From the NCBI RefSeq assembly GCF_042610425.1, contig NZ_JBGJZM010000002.1:62001-126000 (forward strand): a DNA stretch of 64,000 nucleotides. Reading direction: 5' to 3'. Below, piece by piece: positions 35,892 through 45,187 of the stretch; the stretch's first letter is position 1; each line of letters opens with the position of its first letter. This DNA comes from Ectobacillus sp042610425. GTDB taxonomy: Bacteria; Bacillota; Bacilli; Bacillales; Bacillaceae_G. The notes under the pieces are model-generated. The model worked only from the letters and a program-made list of their open reading frames with translations. It was not told the origin of the DNA and made no database searches. The translations under genes were made by a program, and so were the position numbers.

Positions 35892-36449
35892 TTGTATTTT
35901 CGCATATATACATGTATCACGAAGACTCGTTCCGTCTGCGGTAACAGCATCATTCCGTAATATACCTTCAAGCGTAAACCCGAGCCGCTCCGGAATGCGC
36001 CGGCTTTTCTGATTATTTGAATCGCAGCGAATTTCCACGCGTCTTGCGCCGAGCTCCTGCATGGCCATTTGCGTAATTCCTTCTACCGCCTCCGTCATAA
36101 AACCTTGCCCACTCTTTGATGAACGAATCCAATACCCGATTTCAAACTTCGGTACATTCCAATCAATACGGTGAAGACCAGAGGAAGCAACGAGCTCACC
36201 CGTATCCTTTAAAAAAACGAGCAAACGTAAATCCTCACACTCCCTATACCGAATAACTGCCTCGCGTATATGTTCCTCTGCTTTTTGTTCGGATTGTTCA
36301 TCATGAGCAAACCCGAGCCATGGTTTTAAATCTACAATGGATTCCTTAATCGCCTCGTATACAGCTGTGCCATCTCCGGGTCTCGGCATACGAATGTAGA
36401 GCCGCTTTGTAGAAAATTCTGTTGGAACCTCTCGTGACATTGGATTCAA
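35889..36449 (-). CDS. GNAT acetyltransferase, RimJ/RimL type
   Basis: This 186-residue protein begins with FSTKRLYIRMPRPGDG, typical of the RimJ/RimL subfamily that acetylates protein N-termini or small molecules. IGYWIRSSKSGQGFMTEA carries the acetyl-CoA loop, and RIPERLGFTLEG closes the fold. AAGGGGG lies 7 bases before a TTG, making TTG the better start than the ATG three codons on. The substrate is unknown. Confidence 0.9.
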   Translation of the reverse strand: MNPMSREVPTEFSTKRLYIRMPRPGDGTAVYEAIKESIVDLKPWLGFAHDEQSEQKAEEHIREAVIRYRECEDLRLLVFLKDTGELVASSGLHRIDWNVPKFEIGYWIRSSKSGQGFMTEAVEGITQMAMQELGARRVEIRCDSNNQKSRRIPERLGFTLEGILRNDAVTADGTSLRDTCIYAKIQ

Positions 36450-36513
36450 AGTACGTCCCCCTTATGTTTTATACAAAGGGTAGTACTTCCTTATTTTTCC
36501 GTCAAGTTCTATT

Positions 36514-37896
36514 CTATTTTGCTAATTTACTATGCTTATAGCCATACGCAAAGTATAGGAACATTCCAATAACAAACCAAATGGCAAAACCCATCCACGT
36601 AATACCTGATAGATGAACCATTAAATAGCCGCAAGAGAGAACAGCAAGTAATGGAATAAGAGGTACGAACGGTACTCGAAATCCACGTTCTAAATTTGGG
36701 TTCGTTTTACGCAGTACGATGACGCCAATGGATACGACAATAAAGGCAAACAACGTCCCAATATTCGTTAGATCAGCAAGCTGTCCAATTGGAATGAGCC
36801 CTGAAAAAATAGACGCCATAATCGCCGTAACCCAAATGCTCTTCGTTGGTGTTTTCGTTTTCGGATGAACCATTGATAATCCCTTCGGAAGTAATCCATC
36901 TCGGCTAATGGCAAAAAACAGACGTGTTTGACCATACATCATCACAAACAATACAGTTGTGATCCCGATAATCGCACCGAGCGAAATCAAACCCGCCGCC
37001 CAGTCTTGGTGCACATATTGAAGAGCAAATGCAACCGGATTTTTCACATCAAGCTGCGTATACGGTACCATCCCTGTCAGTACGGCCGATACACCGACGT
37101 ATAATACGGTACAGATGAGTAAGGAAGCAATAATACCGATTGGCATATTGCGCTGCGGATTCCGCACTTCCTCTGCAGCAGAGGATACCGCATCGAATCC
37201 AATGTATGCAAGAAAGGCTGTCGCTGCCCCGTTTACGACACCTGAAAATCCAAACGGCATAAATGGCGTCCAGTTTTCTGGCTTTACAAACTTCACCCCT
37301 ACGACAAGAAACAAAAGAACAACAGAAATCTTAATAATAACCATAATATTATTTATGCGTGCCGATTCTTTCGTACCAAGCGCAAGAATTGTCGCTAGTA
37401 GAAAAACAATCAGAATTGCAACAAGATCTACATACGTTCCCTTTGCAGGATTGTAGGCATTGCTAATGGCAGTCGGAATATGAATGCCAAAACCAGCAAG
37501 GAGACCTTGAAAATAGCCAGACCAACCACTTGCCACAACCGAACAGGCAAGTCCGTATTCTAATATAAGATCCCAGCCAAGAATCCAGGCAATCAGCTCA
37601 CCAAACACCGTATAGCTGTATGTATACGCACTACCGGATACAGGTACTACCGAAGAAAATTCTGCATAGCACAGTGCCGCAAAGACACAGGCAAGTCCGG
37701 ACAAAATAAAGGAAAGGATAATGGCAGGGCCTGCATGCTCCGCCGCCACTACTCCTGTTAAAACGAAAATACCCGTACCAATGACAGCACCAATACCGAG
37801 CATTGTTAAATCAAATGCCCCAAGTGATTGCTTTAAACGTGATTCTTTACTACCAGAAAGCAATGTTGTGATTGATTTTTTACGAAACAAATTCAT
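36514..37896 (-). CDS. Amino acid permease, APC superfamily
   Basis: This 460-residue transporter has about twelve membrane segments. GIGAVIGTGIFVLTGVVA in the first segment is the APC substrate loop, and FLAYIGFDAVSSAAEEVRNPQRNMP follows segment six. It resembles the cationic/branched amino acid permeases (YfnA, CAT-like). It imports amino acids with protons. A perfect palindrome lies about 115 bp upstream. The substrate is not determinable. Confidence 0.9.
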   Translation of the reverse strand: MNLFRKKSITTLLSGSKESRLKQSLGAFDLTMLGIGAVIGTGIFVLTGVVAAEHAGPAIILSFILSGLACVFAALCYAEFSSVVPVSGSAYTYSYTVFGELIAWILGWDLILEYGLACSVVASGWSGYFQGLLAGFGIHIPTAISNAYNPAKGTYVDLVAILIVFLLATILALGTKESARINNIMVIIKISVVLLFLVVGVKFVKPENWTPFMPFGFSGVVNGAATAFLAYIGFDAVSSAAEEVRNPQRNMPIGIIASLLICTVLYVGVSAVLTGMVPYTQLDVKNPVAFALQYVHQDWAAGLISLGAIIGITTVLFVMMYGQTRLFFAISRDGLLPKGLSMVHPKTKTPTKSIWVTAIMASIFSGLIPIGQLADLTNIGTLFAFIVVSIGVIVLRKTNPNLERGFRVPFVPLIPLLAVLSCGYLMVHLSGITWMGFAIWFVIGMFLYFAYGYKHSKLAK

Positions 37897-38210
37897 GATG
37901 AGAACTCCTTATGAAACAGAACAGCAAAACGCTATAATGTTTAGAATTTACAGAAAATTATTTGTGTGAAAAACAACACCTGAACTATTTTACAAAACTA
38001 TTTGCCATGTGTAAAGGAAATACCTTTACATAAAATTTGTAAAAGAATAAAGTTGGCGCAAATGTCATTGAAGTGTGCGTCTTTTCAGTTCAAATTATGT
38101 CCATATTTGTGAATAGTCATGCCTACAAAAAAGGGAGTATAACGATTTGGGGACTGGGGGCCGGGCAACGGGCATTCATGAATAGAGGGCACTGAATGAT
38201 CAGTACCCTT
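37897..38210. promoter_or_regulatory. Intergenic stretch with palindrome upstream of the permease
   Basis: No gene is seen. TGTAAAGG (38010-38017) and CCTTTACA (38023-38030) are perfect inverted 8-mers with a 5-nt spacer. This could be an operator for the permease gene. Near 38180-38214 an AGGG/CCCT hairpin with ACTGA/TCAGT arms may end the C39 gene. Confidence 0.4.
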
Positions 38211-39056
38211 TTACTTTGTATAACTAATGGCTTGACGTCCCATCTGTTCCCATGCCTGTTCAAAGTTTTGACGGGGTACAGCCGTTTTCGGTCCATCTGC
38301 AAGCGGATCGTTGATATATACATATTGATCATCATAGCCTACTATCACGACGCTATGTTCACTGTACGTAATTGTCACATCACCATTACTTGTTTCCCAT
38401 GTAGTAAATTCGTCATCATTTAACGGGGCAAAGGTAGTATTCGTAATAACCCAAACAGGCGCCCCTTTATCTATATAGGAATATAATTCCTTTACATCTT
38501 TTCCGGTCAAGTCAACAGCTCGTTCATGCAAATATTGTTGTGTCAATTCATATACAGGCCCATGGTACACACCGTAACCCGAGTTATCTAGCGTATAGAT
38601 ATCTCCAACGAAGCCATCATTAGGATTGCCGCGCTCCTCGTCATCGATAAAAGGAACCTTCGGAATCTCTTGTGCAAGTGTTATTTTGTCCACTGATATA
38701 CCAGCTGATTGAAGTAACATCGCAAGGCTTGTCACCTCACAGCCTCGCTCTAGCTCTGGTAATTGCTGAATAAAGGGAACGTTACTTAGCATATGATTTG
38801 AAATCGTAGTTTGAGCAGGTTGAACAGGTTGAACAGGTTGAACAGGTTGAGCAGGTTGAGTCTCTTGCTTTACCACTTGTGTATCTTCTGTTGATGTCAC
38901 ATTTGCCGACTGGCTTTCCATCTGAGTAGACGGGGTTTTCTGATTGACAAAAGAAAATGTATGGTTATACACGATATAAACACCTGTTGCGAAAAGTAAA
39001 ACTGTCAAGAACCCGATACTATATAGTAAACGACGAGAACGCATAGGTTCAGTCAC
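38211..39056 (-). CDS. C39-like cysteine peptidase, membrane-anchored (paralogue 1)
   Basis: This 281-residue protein has one N-terminal membrane segment (about 11-30), a Q/P/V/T linker and a papain-like C39_2 domain. The catalytic cysteine is in ELERGCEVTSLAMLLQSAG (about residue 106), the histidine in TYSEHSVVIVGYDDQYVYINDP with the Asp. It is probably displayed outside the cell. The linker is encoded by five tandem 9-bp units. It is closely similar to the next gene. Its substrate is unknown. Confidence 0.85.
   Translation of the reverse strand: MTEPMRSRRLLYSIGFLTVLLFATGVYIVYNHTFSFVNQKTPSTQMESQSANVTSTEDTQVVKQETQPAQPVQPVQPVQPAQTTISNHMLSNVPFIQQLPELERGCEVTSLAMLLQSAGISVDKITLAQEIPKVPFIDDEERGNPNDGFVGDIYTLDNSGYGVYHGPVYELTQQYLHERAVDLTGKDVKELYSYIDKGAPVWVITNTTFAPLNDDEFTTWETSNGDVTITYSEHSVVIVGYDDQYVYINDPLADGPKTAVPRQNFEQAWEQMGRQAISYTK
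38811..38855 (-). repeat. Five tandem 9-bp repeats in a C39 peptidase linker
   Basis: On the minus strand, five copies of CCTGTTCAA or CCTGCTCAA encode PVQ or PAQ. They form the flexible linker between the membrane anchor and the catalytic domain. Being in-frame multiples of 9, copy number could vary by slippage without a frameshift. Confidence 0.9.
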
Positions 39057-39118
39057 TTCCTCACCATTGCGACATACTGGAACGTCTTTATTGTTAAATA
39101 GTTTCCTTAACTTTTACT

Positions 39119-39153
39119 TAAAAAAACAATTGCTAATCCATTGTTTTTTTCAA
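39119..39153 (-). terminator. Terminator after C39 paralogue 2
   Basis: AAAAAACAAT and ATTGTTTTTTT flank a short loop and end in T runs, directly past the stop. Confidence 0.7.
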
Positions 39154-39944
39154 ATCGGCTCATAGCTAATAGCCTGGCTCCCCATTTGAATCCATGCCTG
39201 TTCAAAGTTTTGACGAGGTACAGCCGTTTTTGGGGTACCCGCGAGCGGATCATTTATGTATACGTTCTTTTCATCATAACCAACGATAATAACACTGTGC
39301 TCATTATATGTAATTGTGACCGGACCAGAGTTCGTATCCCATGTTTCAAATTGATCGTCATTTAGCGGTGCAAACGATGTATTGGTAATGACTAAAACGG
39401 GAACGCCTTGGTTGAGCATGCTATAAATAGTTTTCATATCTTTACCTGTTAAATCTAAGGCCTGCTGCGGTAAGTATTTTTGCGCGAGTTGAAAAAGTGG
39501 ACCATGATACACACCAAATCCAGGCTTCGCATGCGTATATATATCTCCGACAAACCCATCATTTGGATTTCCTTGATAATTTCCTTGTAAAAATGGAACG
39601 TGCGCAATTTCTTTCGCTAGCGTCATTTTATCGGCTGAAACGCCTGCAGACTGTATGAGCATCGCTAGACTCGTAACCTCACAGCCCCGCTCTAGCTCAG
39701 GCAATTGCTTGATAAACGGAACCGTGTCTATAAAAGCACTTTGCTGGACAGTTAACTCACCCTTTAGCACTACCTGCTTATTCACCACAGGGCTAGTTGT
39801 AACGATTTGTACTTTTGTCTTGGTATCACCATTTATCCATTTCATTAGCTGTAAGTTAATCGAAGACAATGGTGGCAATGATCTGCTAAACATGACAAGA
39901 AAAGCAGCCAAGATCATACTATTCATATAGTGAATTTTGCGCAT
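39150..39944 (-). CDS. C39-like cysteine peptidase (paralogue 2)
   Basis: This 264-residue protein shares the layout of paralogue 1: ELERGCEVTSLAMLIQSAG, GNPNDGFVGDIYTH, and TYNEHSVIIVGYDEKNVYINDP with the Cys-His-Asp triad. An N-terminal hydrophobic stretch (about 8-25) may be a signal or anchor. It lacks the PVQ linker. The tandem arrangement and matched motifs point to gene duplication. Confidence 0.85.
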   Translation of the reverse strand: MRKIHYMNSMILAAFLVMFSRSLPPLSSINLQLMKWINGDTKTKVQIVTTSPVVNKQVVLKGELTVQQSAFIDTVPFIKQLPELERGCEVTSLAMLIQSAGVSADKMTLAKEIAHVPFLQGNYQGNPNDGFVGDIYTHAKPGFGVYHGPLFQLAQKYLPQQALDLTGKDMKTIYSMLNQGVPVLVITNTSFAPLNDDQFETWDTNSGPVTITYNEHSVIIVGYDEKNVYINDPLAGTPKTAVPRQNFEQAWIQMGSQAISYEPI

Positions 39945-40012
39945 ATTAAATACCCTTTCCTATAACACGGTTTCTACGATGATTGCTGCTTACTTTTTTC
40001 TCATCAGTGGAA

Positions 40013-41110
40013 TCAATCAAATGTTACTTCAATTTGAAGAATCTCAGATTGGCTTCCAATCCGCAAAGGTGGACCCCAAAATCCAAAACCGGATGAAACG
40101 ATGGCATGGAAGTTTCCTCTTTTAGCGAAGCCCCAATCTAAATCAAAAACTCTCTTTGTAATAAGATGATTCGGGGCCATTTGCCCTCTATGTGTATGTC
40201 CCGATACCAATACATCTACAAATGCTGCTTGAGCTTGCTTCAATTCAGCCGGCTGATGATCCATCACAATTATGGGGAGAGTATGATCGAGAGGCTTTAT
40301 CATTTCTTCAAAGCTTTTGCGCTTTCGATCCGTCTTATCTTTTCTACCTACAAGTAAAAAACTATCCTCTATTCGTACCACTTCATCTAGCAGGATGTGT
40401 ACGCCTATTTTCTTCATTTCTAGTAAAAACGCAGGAATCGCTCCGCCGTAATATTCATGATTTCCTAATACACCATATATTCCAAGAGGTGCCTGCATTT
40501 GTTTCATCACTTGTCCCATATTCTTTTTTATAAAATAGGCAGGATGATCATCAATAATATCACCGGGTAACAGGATGATATCTGGTTTCATTTCATTTAC
40601 ATGCTTTACCAATCGTTTCAAATGGTTCATGCCGGACAATTGACCAAAGTGCATATCCGATGCCATTGCAATTCGCAAGGATGCTCGGTTTGTTTTCTTT
40701 GGTATATGGACCTCATACTTACGCACAACCGGACTATAGGCATTCCATGTTCCATAAGCAAAAATGACAGCAAAAGCAACAATGGTTGCTACGCCTGACC
40801 AAAAAATGGACTGATCCTTAGAGAATGATAGAGCGCGCAAAAGAAAAGCAATTCCATCCGCAATTGGCAATACCAATACGGCATACTGTATAACAGCAAT
40901 CCAATAGGAACCGACAATACGAAAGAAAGGAATTACTCTGCCAAGCAAATAGGAACATGACAAGACTGTCATTACAATAGCAAAGGCCCCCCAGTACGGA
41001 AAGGAAAATGTCGTATATAACCACTCCCACCCATTCCATCCTATATAAAATGAGAGCAAAACATATATAATAAAAATGCCAATTATATTTAAAAATTGAC
41101 GCATTCGCAA
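40013..41110 (-). CDS. Membrane-anchored metallophosphoesterase (YkuE/YaeI-like)
   Basis: Four hydrophobic segments (about the first 130 residues) lead to a calcineurin-like phosphoesterase domain with ASDMHFGQLSG, LLPGDIIDDH, GVLGNHEYYGG and VLVSGHTHRGQMAP, the five metal-binding motifs. Homologues are found near or on membranes and some act on lipid phosphates. The TTG at 41110 follows AAAGGAGGAACC at 8 bases; the ATG two codons on is an alternative. The substrate is unknown. Confidence 0.88.
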   Translation of the reverse strand: MRMRQFLNIIGIFIIYVLLSFYIGWNGWEWLYTTFSFPYWGAFAIVMTVLSCSYLLGRVIPFFRIVGSYWIAVIQYAVLVLPIADGIAFLLRALSFSKDQSIFWSGVATIVAFAVIFAYGTWNAYSPVVRKYEVHIPKKTNRASLRIAMASDMHFGQLSGMNHLKRLVKHVNEMKPDIILLPGDIIDDHPAYFIKKNMGQVMKQMQAPLGIYGVLGNHEYYGGAIPAFLLEMKKIGVHILLDEVVRIEDSFLLVGRKDKTDRKRKSFEEMIKPLDHTLPIIVMDHQPAELKQAQAAFVDVLVSGHTHRGQMAPNHLITKRVFDLDWGFAKRGNFHAIVSSGFGFWGPPLRIGSQSEILQIEVTFD

Positions 41111-41215
41111 GCCAGGTTCCTCCTTTACCCTCTGATGAGAACAATATACCATATATTATTTGCCAGTGGGTCTTTCCTGTTCTTACTAAAAAGGAAAACT
41201 GCCCTAAAATAGCGG

Positions 41216-41252
41216 GATAAAAAAAAGCGATCGCAAGGCGCGATCGTTTAAT
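41216..41252 (-). terminator. Terminator after the 64-residue gene
   Basis: On the minus strand CGATCGC and GCGATCG form a stem with a short loop followed by eight T. Confidence 0.85.
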
Positions 41253-41327
41253 CTTATTACTCTATATGTGCAAAAGTCCCAAGCACGAGCTATTCAGCAA
41301 TCCTGTTTTAAAGAAAATGAGTACGAA

Positions 41328-41522
41328 TTATTGTTGTGTTGCGGAGGATTGATTTTGTGAGTTTCCATTCGGATTCATTTGTCCTCCTCTTGCTCCTGTA
41401 TGCTGTGCAAAAGCTGGCTTTTGATTTTGTTTCACAACTAAGTATCCTACCCCAATTGCTGAAAGTGCACTTAACACCATACTAACTGAAAGTAAAATTA
41501 CTATCAATTTCTGTTTTTCCAT
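41328..41522 (-). CDS. Small membrane-anchored protein, 64 residues
   Basis: A hydrophobic segment at about residues 6-28 (IVILLSVSMVLSALSAIGVGYLVV) follows a short basic start. The remainder is polar, rich in N, Q, G and S, without a motif. It is probably a single-pass membrane protein with its tail outside. The second of two adjacent ATG codons sits best behind AAGGGGGAG. I do not recognise a family. A terminator follows. Confidence 0.7.
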   Translation of the reverse strand: MEKQKLIVILLSVSMVLSALSAIGVGYLVVKQNQKPAFAQHTGARGGQMNPNGNSQNQSSATQQ

Positions 41523-41654
41523 CATAACTCCCCCTTATTCTCACTTAAACAAGACTCATTATGAGAAGGGTTTCTTAATTTTTCCTTAAGAATTATTTTA
41601 CCTCCTTTGTTAAACTCAAGCCCCCATTACTTGAATAAGCTATACAGAAGGAAG

Positions 41655-41993
41655 TTAATTATTGCGATTTTTTTCTCCCCACTCACATAACTGTTCCAAA
41701 ACAGGTAATAGAGTTTCTGCTTTATGTGTAAGACTGTACTCAACTTTAGGGGGGATTTGAGGATACTCTTTCCGTCTAACCATCCCATCTGCTTCCAATT
41801 CTTTAAGTTGTGAACTCAATGTTTTAAAGGTAATAGCTCCTATTTTTCTTTTCATATCATTAAAGCGAACGGGTTGATTTTCTGCCAGGAGGTAAAGAAT
41901 AAGCATTTTCCATTTACCGCCAATCACTGACAATGTATAACCAAAAGGTGTCTCTTGGATATTACCATTTTCTTTATAATCAGCCATACTCAT
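41655..41993 (-). CDS. HxlR-family transcriptional regulator
   Basis: This 112-residue winged-helix protein has the HxlR pattern: FGYTLSVIGGKWKMLILYLLAENQPVRFNDMKRKIG, then TFKTLSSQLKELEADGMVRRKEYPQIPPKVEYSLT. Such regulators often sense electrophiles or metabolites. The ATG at 41993 follows AAAGGA, whereas the upstream Met lacks a site. It is divergent from the RidA gene, and a TAGTAACTA palindrome lies just upstream, so it likely controls that gene and itself. Confidence 0.9.
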   Translation of the reverse strand: MSMADYKENGNIQETPFGYTLSVIGGKWKMLILYLLAENQPVRFNDMKRKIGAITFKTLSSQLKELEADGMVRRKEYPQIPPKVEYSLTHKAETLLPVLEQLCEWGEKNRNN

Positions 41994-42005
41994 ATTGACA
42001 CTATC

Positions 42006-42022
42006 CTTTCTGGTAGTAACTA
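42006..42022. promoter_or_regulatory. Palindrome between hxlR-type gene and ridA-type gene
   Basis: TGGTAGTAACTATCA contains a perfect TAGT-A-ACTA dyad. It lies about 16-27 bp before the regulator start and about 80 bp before the RidA gene, a fitting place for the HxlR operator. This is inferred from position and symmetry only. Confidence 0.35.
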
Positions 42023-42098
42023 TCAAAAAAGTGCGTTCTATTTTTTTCCTTTTTTTCATTTTATACTTACTTTACTTTGAATTAAAGGAGAGAAAAAG

Positions 42099-42482
42099 AT
42101 GACTAATGTTAAAACCTATAATCACGACCTTTGGGATCACGGTATTACTCAAGGCTACAGCGTCAACGGTACTATCTACATTTCAGGGCAATTTTCCCAC
42201 GATAAGGAAGGTATTTTCGTCGGCGAGGGCGATATCGAATCTCAGACACGACAAACGCTTGAAAACCTCGATTGCGTACTAGAAGGATTTGGTGTCACGA
42301 AGTCCAACCTCGCTTATGTGGAAATCTATCTAACAAATCCGCAAGAGCACTCCGAGTCAGTCATCGGTCTGTTCAAGGAATACCTAGAAAAACACAGGCC
42401 TGCGGGCAGCCTCATCGGCGTGACCTACTTGGCGTTCCCAGAGCAACTGATTGAAGTCTCGGCTGTCGCACACACTGATTAA
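42099..42482 (+). CDS. RidA/YjgF-family enamine deaminase
   Basis: This 127-residue protein has the RidA fold (YNHDLWDHGITQGYSVNGTIYISGQ, then QTRQTLENLDCVLEGFG, and VTYLAFPEQLIEVSAVA). RidA hydrolyses reactive enamines/imines to ketoacids. The usual arginine-bearing stretch (R near residue 105) is present as HRPAGSLIGV. Codon use is richer in GC than its neighbours (for example the stretch at 42215-42300), hinting at transfer. It lies opposite the HxlR regulator, which likely controls it. Confidence 0.88.
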   Translation: MTNVKTYNHDLWDHGITQGYSVNGTIYISGQFSHDKEGIFVGEGDIESQTRQTLENLDCVLEGFGVTKSNLAYVEIYLTNPQEHSESVIGLFKEYLEKHRPAGSLIGVTYLAFPEQLIEVSAVAHTD

Positions 42483-42550
42483 ATAAAACTATTAGTGAAC
42501 CAACTATCCAATTCTTCGGCTCACTCACCTTTCCATTTTTCTGAAAAGAC

Positions 42551-42598
42551 AAAAAACAACCTATTTAGTAATAAATACCAAATAGGTTGTTTTTTATT
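42551..42598. terminator. Bidirectional terminator between RidA and nrdJ
   Basis: AAAACAACCTATTT pairs with AAATAGGTTGTTTT, followed by T runs, between convergent genes. Confidence 0.88.
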
Positions 42599-42640
42599 AA
42601 ACTTTATTGTAAACCAACAAAGTGGCCTTTTTGTAATATT

Positions 42641-45187
42641 TTATAATCCACACTTCAGCTGTACGCCGCAGTTATTACATGTATTACAGCCGCCGATTTC
42701 TTTAACTTCCCCTTTGAGACACACTGGACATGTATCTCCTACTTCTGAACCGATTGTGACGTTAGTCGAACGCAGTTCGTTGATTGTATCCACAAGCACT
42801 ACCTTTTTCTTTTCGGTGCTTGTGTTTGTTTCATGATGATGATCCATCGTATTTTCTTCTGCCTTCAAGGTCAACACTTGGCTGTCACGGCTTCCATCTA
42901 CATATACCGTACCACCCTTTGCACCGCCCTTGTACAAACGCTCATATACCTTTTCTACCTGACTTACTGTGTACCCTTTCGGAGCATTTACCGTTTTACT
43001 GATGGAGCTATCTACCCAGCGCTGAATAATACATTGTACATCTGCATGAGCTTCCGGTGCTAATTCCATTGCAGAAACAAACCATTTTGGAAGTTCATTC
43101 GGATCTGCTTCTGGATGCTCATCCAAATATTCTTGTACAATATCCGCCTTTACTTCGATAAATTTACCTAAGCGTCCACTACGGAAGTAAGTGAATGAGA
43201 AGTAAGGCTCAAGCCCCGTGGAAACGCCAACCATTGTTCCCGTGCTACCTGTTGGTGCAACGGTTAATAAATGAGAATTGCGAATGCCGTATTGGATGAT
43301 GCTTTCGCGAATATCGTCTGGCATATGCTTCATAAATCCCGTATTCACAAATCGTTTGCGCAGTGTCATTGTTTCTTCCTCTGTAGCACCAATTAAAAAT
43401 GGGAAGCTTCCTTTTTCTTTAGCTAATTCAACAGAGGCGCGGTATGCCGTTGTTGCAATTGTTTCAAACACTTTATCAACGAGCAAGTTTCCTTCCTCTG
43501 AGCCGTATTCTGTTTCACAATAGATTAACAGATCGTGAAGTCCCATAACCCCTAGACCTACGCGGCGTTCGCCTAATGCTTGTTTTTTATTTTCTTCTAA
43601 GAAATAAGGAGTGGCATCAATCACGTTGTCCTGCATACGTACACCGATTTCCACCGTTTTCTTTAATTTATCAAAATCAACCGTTTTATTCTTTTTATCA
43701 GCCATGGATGCTAGATTCACAGCAGCTAAATTACATACAGAAAATGGTGCGAGCGGCTGTTCTCCGCATGGGTTCGTTGCAACAACCTGCTGACCGTACG
43801 CCTTAGCGTTCGTCATATCGTTGGCATTATCAATAAAGAAAATACCAGGCTCGGCTGAATACGTCGCACAAATATTAATTAAATTCCACAGCTCTTTCGC
43901 ACGAATTTGACGGTAGACACGTACGCTATGGCCAAGCTTCTCCCATTTGCGGACATCGCCGATTGCATGCCATTGCTCGTTGTAAACTTTCATTTCTTCC
44001 GGGCTGTAATTTTCAGTATCCGGGAAACGAAGGTCATAGGTTTCATCGTTTTCAACGGCATTCATAAATTCTTTTGTTAGGCATACAGAAATGTTTGCGC
44101 CTGTTAAAAATTCAGGGTGATGAACGCTATAATTGCCGCCTGTACGCAATTTTTCTTCTGCTTCCCGAATTGTATTTTCATTGAATGCGTGACGATGAGC
44201 TAAAATTCCTTCATACATTTCTATTTCTTGTGATGTAAGAGGCTTAAATTTCAGCTTCTCACTTGCATATTTTTTGATTGTTTCATCTTCTGTGTTTTCA
44301 ATTAAATAACGAAGAATGCGAGGATTTTGCATTTTTGAAATAATAAATTCAATGATATCCGGATGCCAGTCTGTTAGCATAATCATTTGCGCGCCGCGTC
44401 TACTTCCACCTTGTTCAACAAGATGCGTCAGTTTTGCAATATCATCTAACCAAGAAACTGAGCCCGATGATTTCCCGTTTACACCCTTTGCTAATGTATT
44501 TCTCGGACGAAGCGTAGAACCATTTGTACCAACCCCGCCGCCGCGGCTCATAATTTCCATTACCTGTTTACGATGCTCCGAAATTCCTTCTCTTGAATCC
44601 TGTACAAACGGCATCACATAGCAGTTAAAATAAGTAACGTCCGTATCAGCTCCTGCGCCATATAATACTCGTCCAGCCGGAATAAAATTTAAATCTGCTA
44701 ACTCTTCATAAAAAGAACCAAACCATTTATCACGATTTTCTTCGAGCGTTTCAACAGAGGACAAACCTGCTGCATTTCGTTTGGCAATTTGCTCATAGTA
44801 AATTTCAAGAGGTTTCTCCATTACATCAATGGAGCGAGTAATGATTCCCGTTTCCACTTCTTCTGGCTTCGTAAGTACGCCGCGATATTCTTCTTCAATT
44901 AGAACGCTTGCCTTCTTTCTCTCCCAATCAATAGCTACGATATATCCTAGCCCTCTTGCTGGAAATGTTGGATCTTCTTTTATCGTTAACACGACAAAGT
45001 CTCCAACTGTTAGCGTTACTTTTGCAGTATCTTTAAATGAATAGCGGTCAATCATAACAAGTCTCGAAACCCCTTTATGGGTAATGTTCATATCAGGGGT
45101 GATGGGATACACTTGAGGAAATAAAGAAATATCTTTGTTTAAACTATCAATATTAATCGTCATTTTTTCTTCGGACATAACAGGCAT
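42641..45187 (-). CDS. nrdJ: Vitamin B12-dependent (class II) ribonucleotide reductase
   Basis: This 848-residue enzyme makes deoxyribonucleotides using adenosylcobalamin, without oxygen or a second subunit. The conserved core includes RGGGVGTNGSTLRPRNT, NPCGEQPLAPFSVCNLAAVN and GVSTGLEPYFSFTYFRSGRLG. A C-terminal zinc-ribbon-like stretch (CPVCLKGEVKEIGGCNTCNNCG) is typical of the Bacillus form. AAAGGAGAGG supports the start. No intein is present. No B12 riboswitch was seen upstream. Confidence 0.94.
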   Translation of the reverse strand: MPVMSEEKMTINIDSLNKDISLFPQVYPITPDMNITHKGVSRLVMIDRYSFKDTAKVTLTVGDFVVLTIKEDPTFPARGLGYIVAIDWERKKASVLIEEEYRGVLTKPEEVETGIITRSIDVMEKPLEIYYEQIAKRNAAGLSSVETLEENRDKWFGSFYEELADLNFIPAGRVLYGAGADTDVTYFNCYVMPFVQDSREGISEHRKQVMEIMSRGGGVGTNGSTLRPRNTLAKGVNGKSSGSVSWLDDIAKLTHLVEQGGSRRGAQMIMLTDWHPDIIEFIISKMQNPRILRYLIENTEDETIKKYASEKLKFKPLTSQEIEMYEGILAHRHAFNENTIREAEEKLRTGGNYSVHHPEFLTGANISVCLTKEFMNAVENDETYDLRFPDTENYSPEEMKVYNEQWHAIGDVRKWEKLGHSVRVYRQIRAKELWNLINICATYSAEPGIFFIDNANDMTNAKAYGQQVVATNPCGEQPLAPFSVCNLAAVNLASMADKKNKTVDFDKLKKTVEIGVRMQDNVIDATPYFLEENKKQALGERRVGLGVMGLHDLLIYCETEYGSEEGNLLVDKVFETIATTAYRASVELAKEKGSFPFLIGATEEETMTLRKRFVNTGFMKHMPDDIRESIIQYGIRNSHLLTVAPTGSTGTMVGVSTGLEPYFSFTYFRSGRLGKFIEVKADIVQEYLDEHPEADPNELPKWFVSAMELAPEAHADVQCIIQRWVDSSISKTVNAPKGYTVSQVEKVYERLYKGGAKGGTVYVDGSRDSQVLTLKAEENTMDHHHETNTSTEKKKVVLVDTINELRSTNVTIGSEVGDTCPVCLKGEVKEIGGCNTCNNCGVQLKCGL

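Noticed and set aside
42641..45187. Intein in the ribonucleotide reductase
   Set aside because: Length and motif order are continuous with no splice-junction motifs.
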